Shown: positions 1 to 10,455 of the stretch, in pieces
Layout of the letters: the number at the start of each line of letters is the position of its first letter
Position numbering within the stretch: position 1 is the stretch's first letter
Source: Parambassis ranga
Taxonomy: Eukaryota > Chordata > Actinopteri > Ambassidae
Direction: 5' to 3'
Assembly: GCF_900634625.1 (NCBI RefSeq)
Contig: NC_041040.1
Span: 4,049,556-4,113,555, forward strand
DNA: 64,000 nucleotides
Program-made: the position numbers and the translations under genes
The notes under the pieces: generated by a model
The model's database searches: none
What the model saw: only the letters and a program-made list of their open reading frames with translations
What the model was told of the DNA's origin: nothing

Positions 1-839
1 AAAGACACCAACGTGACAACTGTAACACTGTCACTGTGACTCACCACCTGTTGACCAGCAGCCGTCACTCACACTGGTCATAGCGTCCACTCACCCTCCC
101 AAGTTGGTCAACAGCCTGCAATGAATCCTCACACACTACAGGGATCAATGCATGTTATAAAGCTATAATGTGTGCAATACAAACCTTGATGGTCATCTGA
201 AGCTACTCACCCCTCCACAGGATCACAGCCACTGTCCGACAGCAAGAAGCTGCTCCTACTTCCTACTGCTATCATCAGCCATTTTGTTTATGTTCAAATT
301 TAGTTTAGACTAAAAGACCTTTGAGGATATCAAATCATAATCTGGCAAGTCAGCAGTCCTTTTACAGGTCTGTGACACTGGGGACAATAAGACAGATGTA
401 CACAGAGACAACAGAGACATACATGAACATGCAATGACAGCAAAGCAGTGAGGACATCGTAGAACATGTTGCAGAATTAAAAACATTCCTGGTGTAGATA
501 CAGTTACTTCAACATGTCCTAATGTTTTCTACAGTCACTCTTACATTAAAACCTCCTGATCACACTCATGCATTTTACAAAGAGGTGCAGCAACATTTCA
601 TACATGTTACATTTAAATGTACAGACATTTGCTGATGTTACAGATCATTGAACTCTTACAACAGATCTAACAGTTTGTCCTGTTCAAGTCATTCTGTCGA
701 TGAGCTGAAGGATGGAGGCTTCAGGCTGCTTCTGGATCCAGCTGATCTGTGCCAGCCTTCTTGTAGGAGCCTTCTTCATGCCTTCACTGCCACTCAAAAT
801 GGTTGAGAAATGTTCAAAATGAAATATCGCATCAAATTG
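1..839. other. Intergenic DNA, no gene recognised
   Basis: I see no exon, RNA gene or recognisable transposon here. The first 23 bases match the start of a module found near 2,905 and 63,820, so the window probably opens inside another copy of that duplicated module. The rest is AT-rich unique-looking sequence. Confidence 0.5.
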
Positions 840-975
840 ATTCCATCGATCCATCTTCCAACCGCTGATCTGGGGCCGGGTCACGGGGGCAGCGGTCTAA
901 GCAGGGACACCCAGACTTCCCCCTCACCGGCGTTCCCAGGCCAGCGGAGCGACAATCTCCATCAAATTCGTGAAG
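840..975 (+). repeat. Teleost dispersed repeat fragment
   Basis: This GC-rich block reads 'ccaaccgctgatctgggg', then a gggtcacgggggcagc run, then a cccagacttcccc block. This is the pattern of a very abundant fish interspersed repeat (an end fragment of a retroelement family). It has no coding capacity. The family assignment is from memory of the motif, not an alignment. Confidence 0.5.
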
Positions 976-999
976 TCAAATTCGTCGTGTGAAATTCAA

Positions 1000-2430
1000 A
1001 TTTGTCAAAGTTGAAAATTCTTTCAAATTGGTCAGGTGCACAGTCACTGGGCTAATGACACGTTGGGCAGAGTAACAGACATGTGGCCGACACGGCAGCC
1101 CTGTAAAAAGCAGCACAATGAAAACGGTCTTACCTTCTGTAGACTTCCCTAGGAGGAACACATGAAAACCAGCACTGAAAGCTATGTGTGGCAATGGATG
1201 GGTTAATGTGGATGTGTGTGCAAAAAGAAGGGGGGGGGGGGTCTTGTGGAGCTATCAATGACAACCAGTTTGGGTAGTTTAGTTCTCATGTGCCAGAAAT
1301 TCAAACTACACAACATGGTGCTTTCAAAGATAACTTTACAAGGTGTGAGTGTGTGAGAGCAGCAAAGACAAGAAAAGACAGTGGGAAACAGGCTCAGAGG
1401 CCACGACAGGCTGAGGAGGACAGAGACCAGAGGCCCACTTCACTGAGAAGGTTCAGGAAACTGCATTTACAGGTGGACTCTGGCAAGACCAGAGAAGCGG
1501 GGTGAGGAGACTCAGCAGTTATTCAACTACCACTCAGGTAGGTCCATCACTTCAGGCTCAACATGCTCAGGTTCCACTACACCTGCTCTGTGAAATGGGC
1601 CCATAACACATCAACATAGCAACACATCAAAGACCAACATTTGATTAAAGGCCTTTAAGACCTAAAAGATCTTAAAGACCTTTTGCAGATTGAAATGAAC
1701 ATTTCTTTGCGCAAGACTAAAACCCTACCATAACGGGAGAGGGTGAGGAAGAGAGAGGACAGAGCGAGTGGCACACGGGCCAAAGAGCACAGATAAGACA
1801 AGGTACTTACAGTTTGAAGATCAACGCACACCTACACTGAACCTATTCCACGCAACCGCTGGTGACCACGCTGGACTTGATGAAGGCAGGGCTCCTCTTC
1901 AGGTCACAGAAATGAACTTTAACTTGGTCGATGTAAAGGATTAACTATTTAATATTTAAACTATTACCAACCTAACTGAAACATTAATGGACACATCATG
2001 GATGACTTCATTCACATTTTAAAACATCAACACTGTAAATTAGAGAGAGTCAGAGGAAAGTTGTTGGAAATGAAAGGTTTGGCTCAGCGGCCAGGAAAAA
2101 CCCAAGAGTCAAATAGAAAACATTACCATCTTACCATTTGTTGATGTGTTTGCTTGTAGATCAGACTAAAAAAACAACATAAAAACAAGCTTTAATACCT
2201 ACACCTATTAAACACTCATCAACCAGATGATTAAATGAACCTTCAACCTTTCAATGCAGAGCAATACTTAACGTGTGTGAAAGGCCATTATAAGGTCAAG
2301 AACATTTCATATATGACTTGTTGGATTTAGATCAACCTTTTTAAAACTGAGCAAATCTCCTAAATATTAATCACATCATTGTAGTGGTTCATAAAACTTT
2401 CTTTCTTCTAACCAGAGCAGCTGCAGGAGT
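1000..2430. other. Intergenic DNA with a poly-G run
   Basis: No supported gene. A run of eleven G lies near 1,232-1,242. Short open frames (for example 1,290-1,505) lack splice context and family similarity. Nothing else stands out. Confidence 0.4.
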
Positions 2431-2436
2431 CTCATC

Positions 2437-3100
2437 TGACATTAGCATTAAGCTAACCTGCTGCTAAAGGGGGCTGTTTCATAAACACATGTTAGTCTCT
2501 GTAACATAATCCCAAGTCTGACTTGTCTCAGAATTATAACTTATGACCTGATTCAACCTGTTATGAAAATAAAATACATATTTCTGAGGCTTTCCTCCTA
2601 ACATCCTCCATCAGCAGTAACATTGATTAGCATTAGCTGCTAACAAAGGTTGCATTTAGGGCTTCACTGACCGTTATGTGAGAGCCTCTGCTTCCCTCTG
2701 GAGTTTGGACCGACTCATCCTGCCGGGTCCAAACGTCCCACACACACCGTGGAGCTCCGGCGTCTCATCGCCCCCCCTCACCTGTGGTGGAGAGAAAAGC
2801 CTGTTAAGATGTGAAGCTGGTGGAAACCAAAGCTTCTTCCTGCTAGTTCAACATACGTCAGTGCTTCTTACTTTGTGCAGCAGAGACGCTGCCAGCTCCA
2901 CTTTGAAAGACACCAACGTGACAACTGTCGCACAACTGAAGCTCCGGCACCATCAGAGCACAGCTCCTGTGAAAGAGCAGCACAGTTTAACTCCACAACA
3001 TTCAAAGCTTTGTACATTTTAGATCCTCAATCATTAGTGACACGATGGATAATGCATGAGGAGAACCAAGCAGTGAAGCTCCCTTTAAAACACCTTCAAA
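2437..3100. repeat. Duplicated module, copy 1 (partner at 62,998-64,000)
   Basis: From the 'acattagcattaagctaac' motif onward this segment matches the end of the window almost base for base, except that the partner holds about 340 extra bases (63,029-63,370). It includes a conserved CpG-rich block at 2,675-2,790 with a minus-strand donor-like CAG|GTGAGG, so it may hold a first exon and promoter. Shorter diverged copies of the same block sit at 3,405-3,520 and 3,650-3,806. No long reading frame is conserved. Confidence 0.7.
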
Positions 3101-3805
3101 GTCAGAACATGACCATGTCAGAGACTTCTATAGGAAAACACACACAGTGCTCTGAAGGAGCCAGTTTGGTCCAATATGAACCCATCAGTGGTTTTACATC
3201 ATCACAATAAAGGTTTCACAAATAAAACTGTTGTGCATTTGTTTACCCCTGCAGCACAATCTATGATTGGACCTGGTCTAGATGAGGGAGTGCATCAACA
3301 GGACATGACGCCAAATAAGAATATAGTATTATAAATATGTATGTATTATATATAACCACAAAACTAGCCTAACAAGCTAACACACCTGACAACAATTAAG
3401 CAATTCCGACTAGCATTAGCTGCTAACATAGCTTGCAATCAAAGTATTAACTGACCTGAGAGAGCTTCTCTTTAAAGTTTGGACCGGGTCATGAGGCTCA
3501 CAGAAACCTCAGCTGGTTAATTTATGTTAGCTTTAAGTTTAAAAACTTAATTAACACACCGCTATGGTACAAACGTCAGAACCAGGCCACCATGCACAGC
3601 ACTGGTTCAAACTGGCCTAACAAGCTAACACACCTGACCACAATTAAGCAGCGTCGATTAGCGTTAGCGGCTAACGTAGCTCGCAATCAAGCCATCACTG
3701 ACCTTAAAGCAGAGTTTCAGCTTCTGTTTGGAGTTTGGACCGAATCATTCCCTGAGTCCAAACGTCCCACGAACCCTGTGGAGCTCCCGCGGTTCATGTC
3801 CTCAC

Positions 3806-3938
3806 CTGTCTGCACGGACTGAAGGCCGCAGCTCCTGTGAGGGAGGTGGAGCAGCGGATGCTAATGACGAATTAGCATCAGAGCGGCACAGACGCGGCGA
3901 CGTGATGACGTCATCCAAACAACACGCACAACTTCCGG
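3806..3938 (-). promoter_or_regulatory. Candidate CpG-rich promoter with CRE and ETS motifs
   Basis: A perfect palindromic CRE, TGACGTCA, lies at 3,906-3,913. An ETS-type ACTTCCGG lies at 3,931-3,938. On the minus strand a CAG|GTGAGG donor follows at 3,806/3,805, giving a plausible noncoding first exon of about 120 bp. The neighbouring DNA is CpG-rich, unlike most of the window. No protein start is evident, so the gene it would serve is unknown. Motifs are seen directly; promoter activity is inference. Confidence 0.35.
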
Positions 3939-4386
3939 GACTTAAGAGACAACGGAGATCAAATAAATAATAAAAAGATTCATAAATCATTGGTTATTGA
4001 TCCACGATCAGGTGAAACGGGCAGGAAGAGAACAAATAAAGAAACATTTCACTGATATTACTGCTGTTGTTATTTTACTACATTAAATATGATCAAAGAA
4101 TGTGTTCATGTGTGTTTTAACCGTTTTTTCCTTTTTGTTGCTTCATTCAGAACAAACCCTTGAACACTGCTGCACTGACTGTTTATACACTTCTTGTTTT
4201 GAGGTGTTCTAAGTTCATGTTTCACCTTTTTGGTTCTCTCTGCATTTTGTAACAGGCTGAATACATTTAGAGCATGGATTAACTAAAATAGCAAACATAT
4301 AATATTAGATAAACGCTGGTTTAAAAGTAACATAAATATGATGTTTGTATATAAACACATGATCAGGTCAGACTGATGTAGCAGCA

Positions 4387-4400
4387 GCGCCCCCTGCTGT
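4387..4400 (-). promoter_or_regulatory. CTCF-like motif
   Basis: The minus strand reads ACAGCAGGGGGCGC, 13 of 14 matches to the vertebrate CTCF core CCASYAGRKGGCRS. It is isolated from recognised exons. Confidence 0.35.
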
Positions 4401-4499
4401 TGGAATAAAAAGCTTCATTCAGGGCTTTGCATGTTCTCCGACCAGCTTTATTGCTGCGTTTCCTTTACTTGTGCTAGTGTCCCCAAAAAGGAGGAGCAG

Positions 4500-4622
4500 C
4501 CTCCACCCTGGTCCCACACCACGCCTGGTTTGTTCCTGAGCAGGTCCTCAGCCTCCTCAGGCTCTGCACCTGGTAGAGCGCCTTCAGCTGGATGTCACTC
4601 AGACTGGTTCCGGCCTGCAGGG
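4500..4622 (-). other. Possible orphan exon pair
   Basis: On the minus strand an acceptor-like TCCCTGCAG at the right edge is followed by an open segment reading AGTSLSDIQLKALYQ and a donor-like CAG|GTGCAG. Just beyond, another frame reads PEEAEDLLRNKPGVVWDQG. The amino-acid texture is protein-like and could be two exons of an unidentified minus-strand gene or a processed fragment. I do not recognise the family and see no further exons. Confidence 0.2.
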
Positions 4623-4995
4623 AAGAAAACTCAAACAAAACAACACCGCTCAACTTTTCCACCACATAAATAGAGTAAACTGACAGAGGAAGAATGGCAG
4701 CCTGGTCTGAGGGGATGGATCTCAGTAAGAGAGAAGGGATCAGGGTTTTTGTTCATCATCCTCAAAGAGTTAAACTCACTCACCTGCTGTCTGTGTAGAA
4801 GTATGAGAGATAATTTACTGTGTTTCTCTCCCCCTTCTTCTCCTTCATCCCTCCTTCACTCCTCTTCCTCCTTGCTCCACACACAGTGCTGACTCAGCAG
4901 TGTGATGTCCTCTCCTCACAGTGATGGTGGCAGATGAAGCGATGAAGAGTAAAAAGCTGAAGAACACATTGCTTCAAAGATACTGTGTTTGTTTC

Positions 4996-5053
4996 TAGCA
5001 GAGGATGGTTCCGATCCATCGACCTCTGGGTTATGGGCCCAGCAGGCTCTGCT
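4996..5053 (-). tRNA. tRNA-iMet(CAU)-like, D-arm missing
   Basis: Read on the minus strand, this 58-nt sequence begins AGCAGAG and contains an intact anticodon arm with loop CCCATAA (anticodon CAT). It continues through the variable loop, a T arm with the initiator-type loop ATCGGAA, and a 3' strand CCTCTGCT pairing with the 5' AGCAGAG, plus discriminator A. Against vertebrate initiator tRNA, about 16 nt covering the D-arm are replaced by CC. Because the A box lies in the D-arm, the internal pol III promoter is broken, so this is most likely a tRNA pseudogene. It lies 6 nt downstream of a second D-armless tRNA-like sequence. Confidence 0.75.
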
Positions 5054-5059
5054 GAGAAA

Positions 5060-5115
5060 CACCCCAGATGGGACTTGAACCCACAATCCCTGGCTTAGGA
5101 GGCCAACACTGGGGC
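5060..5115 (-). tRNA. tRNA-Arg(CCU)-like, D-arm missing
   Basis: On the minus strand this 56-nt sequence starts GCCCCAG. It then jumps through TGT to the anticodon arm TGGCCTCCTAAGCCA (anticodon CCT), followed by the T arm TGTGGGTTCAAGTCCCA and the acceptor 3' strand CTGGGGT. Compared with vertebrate tRNA-Arg(CCU), 17 nt comprising the D-arm are absent. The acceptor, anticodon and T stems remain pairable, and the B-box region GGTTCAAGTCC is intact. The A box is lost, so independent transcription is doubtful. It sits directly upstream of the D-armless iMet-like sequence with only 'tttctc' between them. Confidence 0.75.
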
Positions 5116-5404
5116 TGGACATGGACATGAGGGTGTTAATGCTGAGTCCTTGTGCAGCTTCAGACAGTGTGTCTCAGTAAGTATCACTCACACCATCCAA
5201 CATGTTCTCATACTTTTGGGGTGAGGGGGGTTGAGGTTTGGTCCAGACAGTCCCACTGATCTGACCTACAGCTGCACCGTCACCACACGCAGGAACAGCA
5301 GCAGAGCTCTGATTAAATCTGGTCTGTTAGAGACAACTGTTAGAAACTCAGAGTCTGGACAGACATTATTAACCCTTTAACCTCTGTGTGTTTCTGTGTT
5401 TCAG

Positions 5405-5701
5405 CCTCCATCAGTGGTTCAGACTCTGAAACAACAATCAGCTGCTCTGCTTCAGACATTTCTCTGTACGACCTCATCTGGAGATTCAACCACAGTCAGA
5501 CCATCCTGACCAAGACCAGGACTGAGACCAAGCACACGGTCTCAGAGGAGTGGAGGCAGCATGTGAAGAGTGTGTCAGAGTCAGGCAGCCTCACCCTGCA
5601 GCACTTATCCTCCAATCAGGAGGGACTATACACCTGTGAGCTCACTGATGAAGAGGAGACCATCACCACAAACACCTTTGTGAGGACAGAGAGGAATACA
5701 G
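5405..5701 (+). CDS. Ig-domain exon of an immune-type membrane receptor (unit A)
   Basis: This is a 297-nt phase 1-1 exon, with acceptor 'tgtgtttcag' before it and donor CAG|GTAGAAC after it. It encodes one V/C-like immunoglobulin fold. A cysteine in SETTISCSA is the B-strand residue, LIWRFN the core tryptophan, and LSSNQEGLYTCEL the classic D/QxGxYxC F-strand. The domain lacks a nearby signal-peptide exon that I can identify, so the 5' part of the gene is either missing or upstream and undetected. The style resembles fish butyrophilin/B7-type or CD-like receptors, which bind ligands at the cell surface. The second unit at 37.8 kb has lost this exon except its last bases. Confidence 0.75.
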
Positions 5702-5764
5702 GTAGAACAAATGACATCAAATGCACCATGAGGCGTTCAGGGACACACTAACAGACTGACTGGG

Positions 5765-5833
5765 GTTATTATGGTTGCAGCCATCTGTGTATCAGCGGTC
5801 ATCTGCCTGGTGTTGAGATGGAGGCTCAAAAAG
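5765..5833 (+). CDS. Transmembrane segment exon of the Ig receptor (unit A)
   Basis: The + strand encodes VIMVAAICVSAVICLVLRW followed by RLKK, a typical single-pass transmembrane helix with a basic stop-transfer end, immediately before a donor AAG|GTAACA. The left exon boundary is unclear: an acceptor at 'cactaacag' would give an early stop in the expected phase, whereas 'ggttgcag' keeps the frame but shortens the helix. An identical copy lies at 37,932-38,000. Confidence 0.5.
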
Positions 5834-6081
5834 GTAACAGCTGTTTTCAACAGATATTTGTTCCACACACAGAACTGCAGGTCATGACGTCACATGACTT
5901 CCTGTCCACAGAGAGTCCGGCTGTGACTGTTATTAAATGCAGGTGTGTCAGTTTGTGATGTGAGTCTTCAGACTCTGCAGCTCCATCAGCTGGTTGCTCC
6001 TGCTCCACCTTGATGCTCCACTCTGATTCAATCAGGAGGAGTTTCTGGAACAAAGTTCTTTTTTCATGTTTCCCTGTTCAG

Positions 6082-6158
6082 TTTAAAAGGCGTCCAGCAG
6101 TGGGCGCTGTTCCTCAGTCTACAAAGTCACAGCAGACCGTGGACACGCTGCAGAGTTG
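6082..6158 (+). CDS. Cytoplasmic-tail exon of the Ig receptor (unit A)
   Basis: A 77-nt exon flanked by TGTTCAG and TTG|GTGAGA encodes FKRRPAVGAVPQSTKSQQTV and DTLQS, a short basic then polar tail. It is preserved with the same length and frame in unit B (38,851-38,927), which supports it as a real exon. No ITIM or ITAM tyrosine motif is visible in this piece. Confidence 0.45.
6094..6107 (+). promoter_or_regulatory. CTCF-like motif (degraded in unit A)
   Basis: CCAGCAGTGGGCGC differs by one base from the CTCF core; the paralogous site at 38,863 is a perfect match. It overlaps the tail exon. Confidence 0.35.
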
Positions 6159-6227
6159 GTGAGATAGGACTGCTCTGTCTCTCTGTGTCCTCTCAGTTTG
6201 GTTTGGACACTCACACAGGAAGGTTGT

Positions 6228-6241
6228 CTGCCCCCTGCTGG
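6228..6241 (-). promoter_or_regulatory. CTCF-like motif, perfect core
   Basis: The minus strand reads CCAGCAGGGGGCAG, matching the CTCF core at all 14 positions. It faces the plus-strand motif 120 bp to its left, making a convergent pair that is repeated in unit B. Confidence 0.45.
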
Positions 6242-6379
6242 TCAGAGCCTGCAGTGCTGACCTTCACATGAACTGTTGCAGAAGCATGAACAGGACGACG
6301 TGATGTCAGAGGAAGTAAAACAACTCTCAGCTCTGCAGCGCCGCCCTGTGGAACCTGTGTGCTGTGATTTTTTTCCAGG

Positions 6380-6590
6380 TTTTATTCATTGACAGTAAAA
6401 ACTATGGACAGAGCTTCCGTGACGTCACCCGTTTGTCTCTGAAGAGCCGTTTTGAGGCTCGTGGGAGGTTCCGAGACATGATGACCGCCGCCATGTTGGC
6501 AGCGTCACGTCCGCCAAAACTCCAAATATGGACAAAGAGGGGGAGCACGAGCGGGGTTTAGGGGGGCGGGCGATTGTGGAAGCAGGAAAC
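6380..6590. mobile_element. Teleost MITE-like repeat
   Basis: The block running from 'attgacagtaaaaactatgg' through 'gtgacgtcacccg' to 'gccgccatgttggc' is a common fish dispersed repeat. It is absent from the paralogous position in unit B (near 39,140), where about 175 bp of different sequence, including a possible exon, occurs instead. It introduces another CRE (TGACGTCA) and interrupts the 3' part of the unit A receptor gene. Confidence 0.45.
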
Positions 6591-6738
6591 AGCGTCTTCT
6601 GTCATTGACCTGCTGCTGTTGTCATTGTTCAGTTTTACTGCTGCTCTCTTTATGTCTTGCTGTAATTACTGTACATTGTGTAATTGTGATATTCTCTCCA
6701 CAGCTCTGTGATCTTATGACCAAAATTTATATATTGTC

Positions 6739-6744
6739 AATAAA
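6739..6744 (+). terminator. Poly(A) signal of the unit A receptor gene
   Basis: AATAAA follows the last candidate exon, which has acceptor 'ctctccacag' near 6,700. The same arrangement is conserved at 39,993-39,998 in unit B. Confidence 0.4.
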
Positions 6745-7296
6745 CAGAGCTTTACCGTCCTTGAACAGGTCTTACATATGATTGGTGTTCAGACTGAAGT
6801 AGAGCAGGTGTCTGGTGATGTGAGGTAGCTGAATATCTGCAGGGAGCAGACTGCTCTGTAAACACCAGAGGAAATGCACTGAAGACTCATAATAAATATT
6901 CAGTGCTAACTGGCTGTGCTAATGCTAACTGGCTGTGTAGCATCGCTGCCCTTGTTGGTTTTAGCAAATCTAACCTGCAGTAATTGCCATGTTTGATGAT
7001 GTTATGTATTTATTCTCGCTGTAACTCAGCACTGACGCTTATTACTTCTCTGGTGCACAGAGCAGGAAGAGAGTGACAGCCAGCCGATCCTTACAGGGTC
7101 CACCAGGAGGCCTGCATGATGTGTTTAGCGTCTCATCGCTTCCACAAATTATTAATATTCTCCCTTTTGATGCGACACTGTCTACAACTTTGCCTGGTGA
7201 CAGTGTTTTGCAGCCGGTCACGTCAATACGATAGATAGCGGGTGTTGAGTTTAACTGACCACAGGTCCGATGTTCCCTGAAGGCACCATGGCCGAG

Positions 7297-7760
7297 CTAA
7301 GGCCTCAGCATCATTGTCATGCTGTCACTCAGCAGTCCACACCCATGTCCCAAAACCTCAAAGGTGAAAAAAGGAGAGGCGAAAGTGGAAAAAGATTTGA
7401 ACCTGAAGAAACAAGATGTGAAACTGTAAAAAATTAAGATCTGAATATATATACCCACAAAGACAAAGCATGAAGACGTGTGTCTGTCCAACAAGCCTTC
7501 ATGTGACTTTACACACTTAGACTGGAGGCTCACTGCTACACAACACAAACAACCAGCCCACAACAACAACAACACAACAGAGGAGGTGTGGAAGGAGCAT
7601 CCAGCTGGAAGAGGAGGACAGCCTGGAGACAGTTTGTCCACATTCAGACCATGATGGGAGCAGCTGATGTGAGTCTCTGCTCCGTCTGCAGCCCCACAGT
7701 CAGAGCACAGCAGTGGACACTAAGAGACACACAACAAACACAAACATGCTGCAGCGCTGC
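7297..7760. other. Segment conserved in three duplicate units
   Basis: This segment recurs at 40,560-41,235 and, in part, at 62,090-62,270. A plus-strand frame reading LSNKPSCDFTHLDWRLTATQ and an overlapping minus-strand frame with a hydrophobic stretch (SSVVLLLLWAGCLCCVAVSL) stay open in all three copies. I do not recognise either product. With no clear splice sites it may be UTR or intron under little constraint. Confidence 0.3.
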
Positions 7761-8280
7761 AACGTGTGTGGACGTGAACACAGCTGATGGTTCTACAGTT
7801 CAGACTCTGTCAGTGTTTCTGCAGCATCCGGTCCAAAGACGTCAGCCAGAACTGATGGTTTACAGACTTTTAATGATTCCTCACAGGACATGAACCAAAG
7901 TCAGAGCTGAGCACAAAGTCAACAACTAAACCATGTGTCACATTAAACATCAGCCACATTCATCAACACCAAGGAAGGATAACCTGTGAGGACTGAAACA
8001 CTGCAAACGGATCCCTGTGAGGGTCTGAGCAGAACCAGCTGACCTGAGTTCTATGACCCGAGTCATACTGAACTGAGACATTTGACAGACCAAAGTGGAA
8101 GGGGATCCGCCAACTGAAATGATTAAGTGTTTAGGATTATTGAGTTATTGAGGTGTGAATAGGTACGTAAATGTATGTGACATGGTTAATGTTAATCACT
8201 TGCTGATCAGCCAGATTTCTGACCCTCAAAGACCTGTTATTGTGCGTTTAAATAGTCCAGCTACACTCTGCTCATCATTC

Positions 8281-8650
8281 TAAATCAGTAGCACCTGTTT
8301 GAGCTCGTTAGCTGTCATAAAGACACCTGTGCCCCCCACAATCAGCCAAAGTCGTAGCAACATGGGCAAAACCAAAGAGCCGTCAAAAGACACCAGGGAC
8401 AAAATTGTAGACCTTCACAAAGCTGGAAAGAGCTACGGGGCGATTGCCAAGCAGTGTGGTGAAAAAAGAACAAGTGTTGGAGCCATCATCAGAAAATGGA
8501 AGAAGCTAAACATGACGGTCAAAGTCCCTCGGACTGGGGCCCCCTGGAAGATCTCTCCTCATGGGGTCTCGATGATGCTAAGAATGGTGAAGAATCCAAG
8601 AAGCCAAGAACTACGAGGGAGGAGCTGGTCAATGCCGTGAAGAGTATACT
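8281..8650 (+). mobile_element. Tc1/mariner transposon remnant (N-terminal transposase)
   Basis: The frame starting MGKTKEPSKDTRDKIVDLHK is the N-terminal paired-type helix-turn-helix of a fish Tc1 transposase, preceded by the usual 'agtagcacctgtttgagctc' leader. It recognises terminal repeats in active elements. Similarity ends after about 95 residues with a frameshift near 8,600 and no DDE domain, so this is a truncated, inactive copy. Codons are plain fish Tc1 with little decay. Confidence 0.85.
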
Positions 8651-9540
8651 GTACTTACCTTGTTGCCTAAGTAAGAGTTAAAGGTGAAAAGATCCCACAG
8701 AACTAACCTGAACACTTAACTCTTTTCTTTAGGGAGCAGGTAACTCCAAGAAAAACGGAACAAACAGAGATAACTAGCTGAGAATTAAAGTAACTGTTTC
8801 TACCATTAGCTCTACAGAATATTAAAGACCGGTCTGAGATAAACAGACAAAACCAGAACAAACCAGCATTTAAATAAGAAGGACCAAACCAACAGGACAT
8901 TTGATACTGTTAGTTTATTTTACACTGTAATACTGTACTGTAGATATTCAGTGATATTTATTGATACATTTATTGATTTTTTTTTATTACTCTATTAACC
9001 TGCTTAATATTTGTTGTTAAGTAAACTGCCGGCTTATCTACAGCTAATCACATCTTTCCAGTGACACAAGTGTTACATGAGCACAAAGTCAAAAACTAAA
9101 TCATGTGTCACATTAAACATCAGCCACATTCATCAACACCTTCTAATAATAATCTAATAATGCAATAAAGTCAATGTTGTTACTGATGTTTGACACGACC
9201 AAGACTGTAATAAAGGTTAAAATATCCAGTCCACATTCACCTTTTCTATTAAAAATGAGCCATTTTGTGTGTTTTTTTTTTCCAATTTTCAGCACCACCC
9301 CTTATGAAATTAGTGATTAAAGGATTAAAATCTTGGGGTAAAATGATTTTTTTTCACTACTTTTGATCAGAACTGAAGTTAATTAAAAGGTCTATGCAAA
9401 AAAATTTCAAAATGTTTTTTATCTGATATATTTTTAAAACCGTTGACATATTGACAAAGTTATGGCCAAAATAAACAGAAAAATGACTCTCAGAGGACAA
9501 AAATGTCCCGAACAGTGCATAAGGGTTAAATCTTTATGTC
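8651..9540. other. AT-rich DNA with a fish dispersed repeat end
   Basis: No gene seen. The stretch 9,240-9,530, ending 'cgaacagtgcataagggtta', is the recognisable tail of a common AT-rich fish repeat. Both of its termini are not clear here. Confidence 0.35.
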
Positions 9541-10275
9541 TCTTATTTTGATAATATTGATTACACCACTCAGCGAACCTAGAACTGGTCCAGCAGCTAA
9601 CAAGTGTTACATGAGCACAAAGTCAACAACTAAACCATGTGTCACATTAAACATCAGCCACATTCATCAACACCTTACTCAGAGTGCAGCTCAACACAAC
9701 ACATCCTCTACACTGTGACACACAACACACCTTGATGGCCCCTTGGACTGAGGCTTTACTCCTGGTCTGGTTCTTTTTAACCCTTTATGCCATCAGTTCT
9801 ATCAAAATAAAGGTCCGGCTCAGCAGGAAATATCAAAATAAAAGCTTTAAATGCCTGTAATCATGTACATATTACTTTGGGGTCATTTACAGTTTCTGTC
9901 AGAAATGTTGATAAATTGTTCATTTTCAGGATTTTTTGAACTGATCACAGATGTTAGCTTCATGATCAATCAATAGATAGATAGAACCAGCAGCTGATCA
10001 GATGAGTCCAAACCCAAAGAGACCCTGAGAGAACCACCATGACAGACTGACAGAGTTCAAGATGGAAGCAGGATCAGAGCAGAAGACACCTGAAGACCTC
10101 CTTCAAGTTCTGAACGTCTCTTCAACGTGGACGGACTCTGCAGCTGCTCTTCAGGGAGAAACATCCACCTTTAAGTGAAGCAGTTCAGTGAAGACGAGCT
10201 GTCAGACTGACGGAGCAGAGAGAGCTCCACCTTTACTGAGACACAGTCTGACTGCTGCCAGAGACCATCTGAGGA

Positions 10276-10286
10276 GGAGGAGGAGG

Positions 10287-10330
<44 letters not shown>
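10276..10330 (+). repeat. (GAG)n(GAT)n microsatellite
   Basis: About six GAG triplets run into about sixteen GAT triplets. The unit B counterpart at 42,036-42,085 is shorter and interrupted. Open frames of poly-Met or poly-Ser over it are artefacts. Confidence 0.9.
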
Positions 10331-10455
10331 CTCCCTGTGTGGATCATCAGGACACACTCCGTCCTCTTCATATCCTCCACCTGCAGAGAGAATGAGTGTG
10401 GAGGTGAGTGAGTGTGGACAGAGACTCCCTCCATCAGCAGCATCATCCAGTATAA

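Larger units (their letters stand above)
7900..9675. repeat. Three dispersed copies of a 60-bp block around insertions
   Basis: A block beginning 'gcacaaagtcaacaac' and ending 'cattcatcaacacc' occurs near 7,908-7,968, 9,081-9,143 and 9,617-9,676. Unit B has one copy (near 41,380-41,440). The intervening DNA, with a Tc1 fragment and AT-rich repeats, is therefore extra to unit A. Confidence 0.6.

Noticed and set aside
1290..1505. 71-codon frame with a basic, Arg-rich sequence
   Set aside because: No start context, splice sites or family similarity; consistent with chance.
4996..5115. Mitochondrial origin (NUMT) for D-armless tRNAs
   Set aside because: The sequences match cytosolic Arg(CCU) and initiator Met, not mitochondrial tRNAs, and no other mitochondrial genes flank them.
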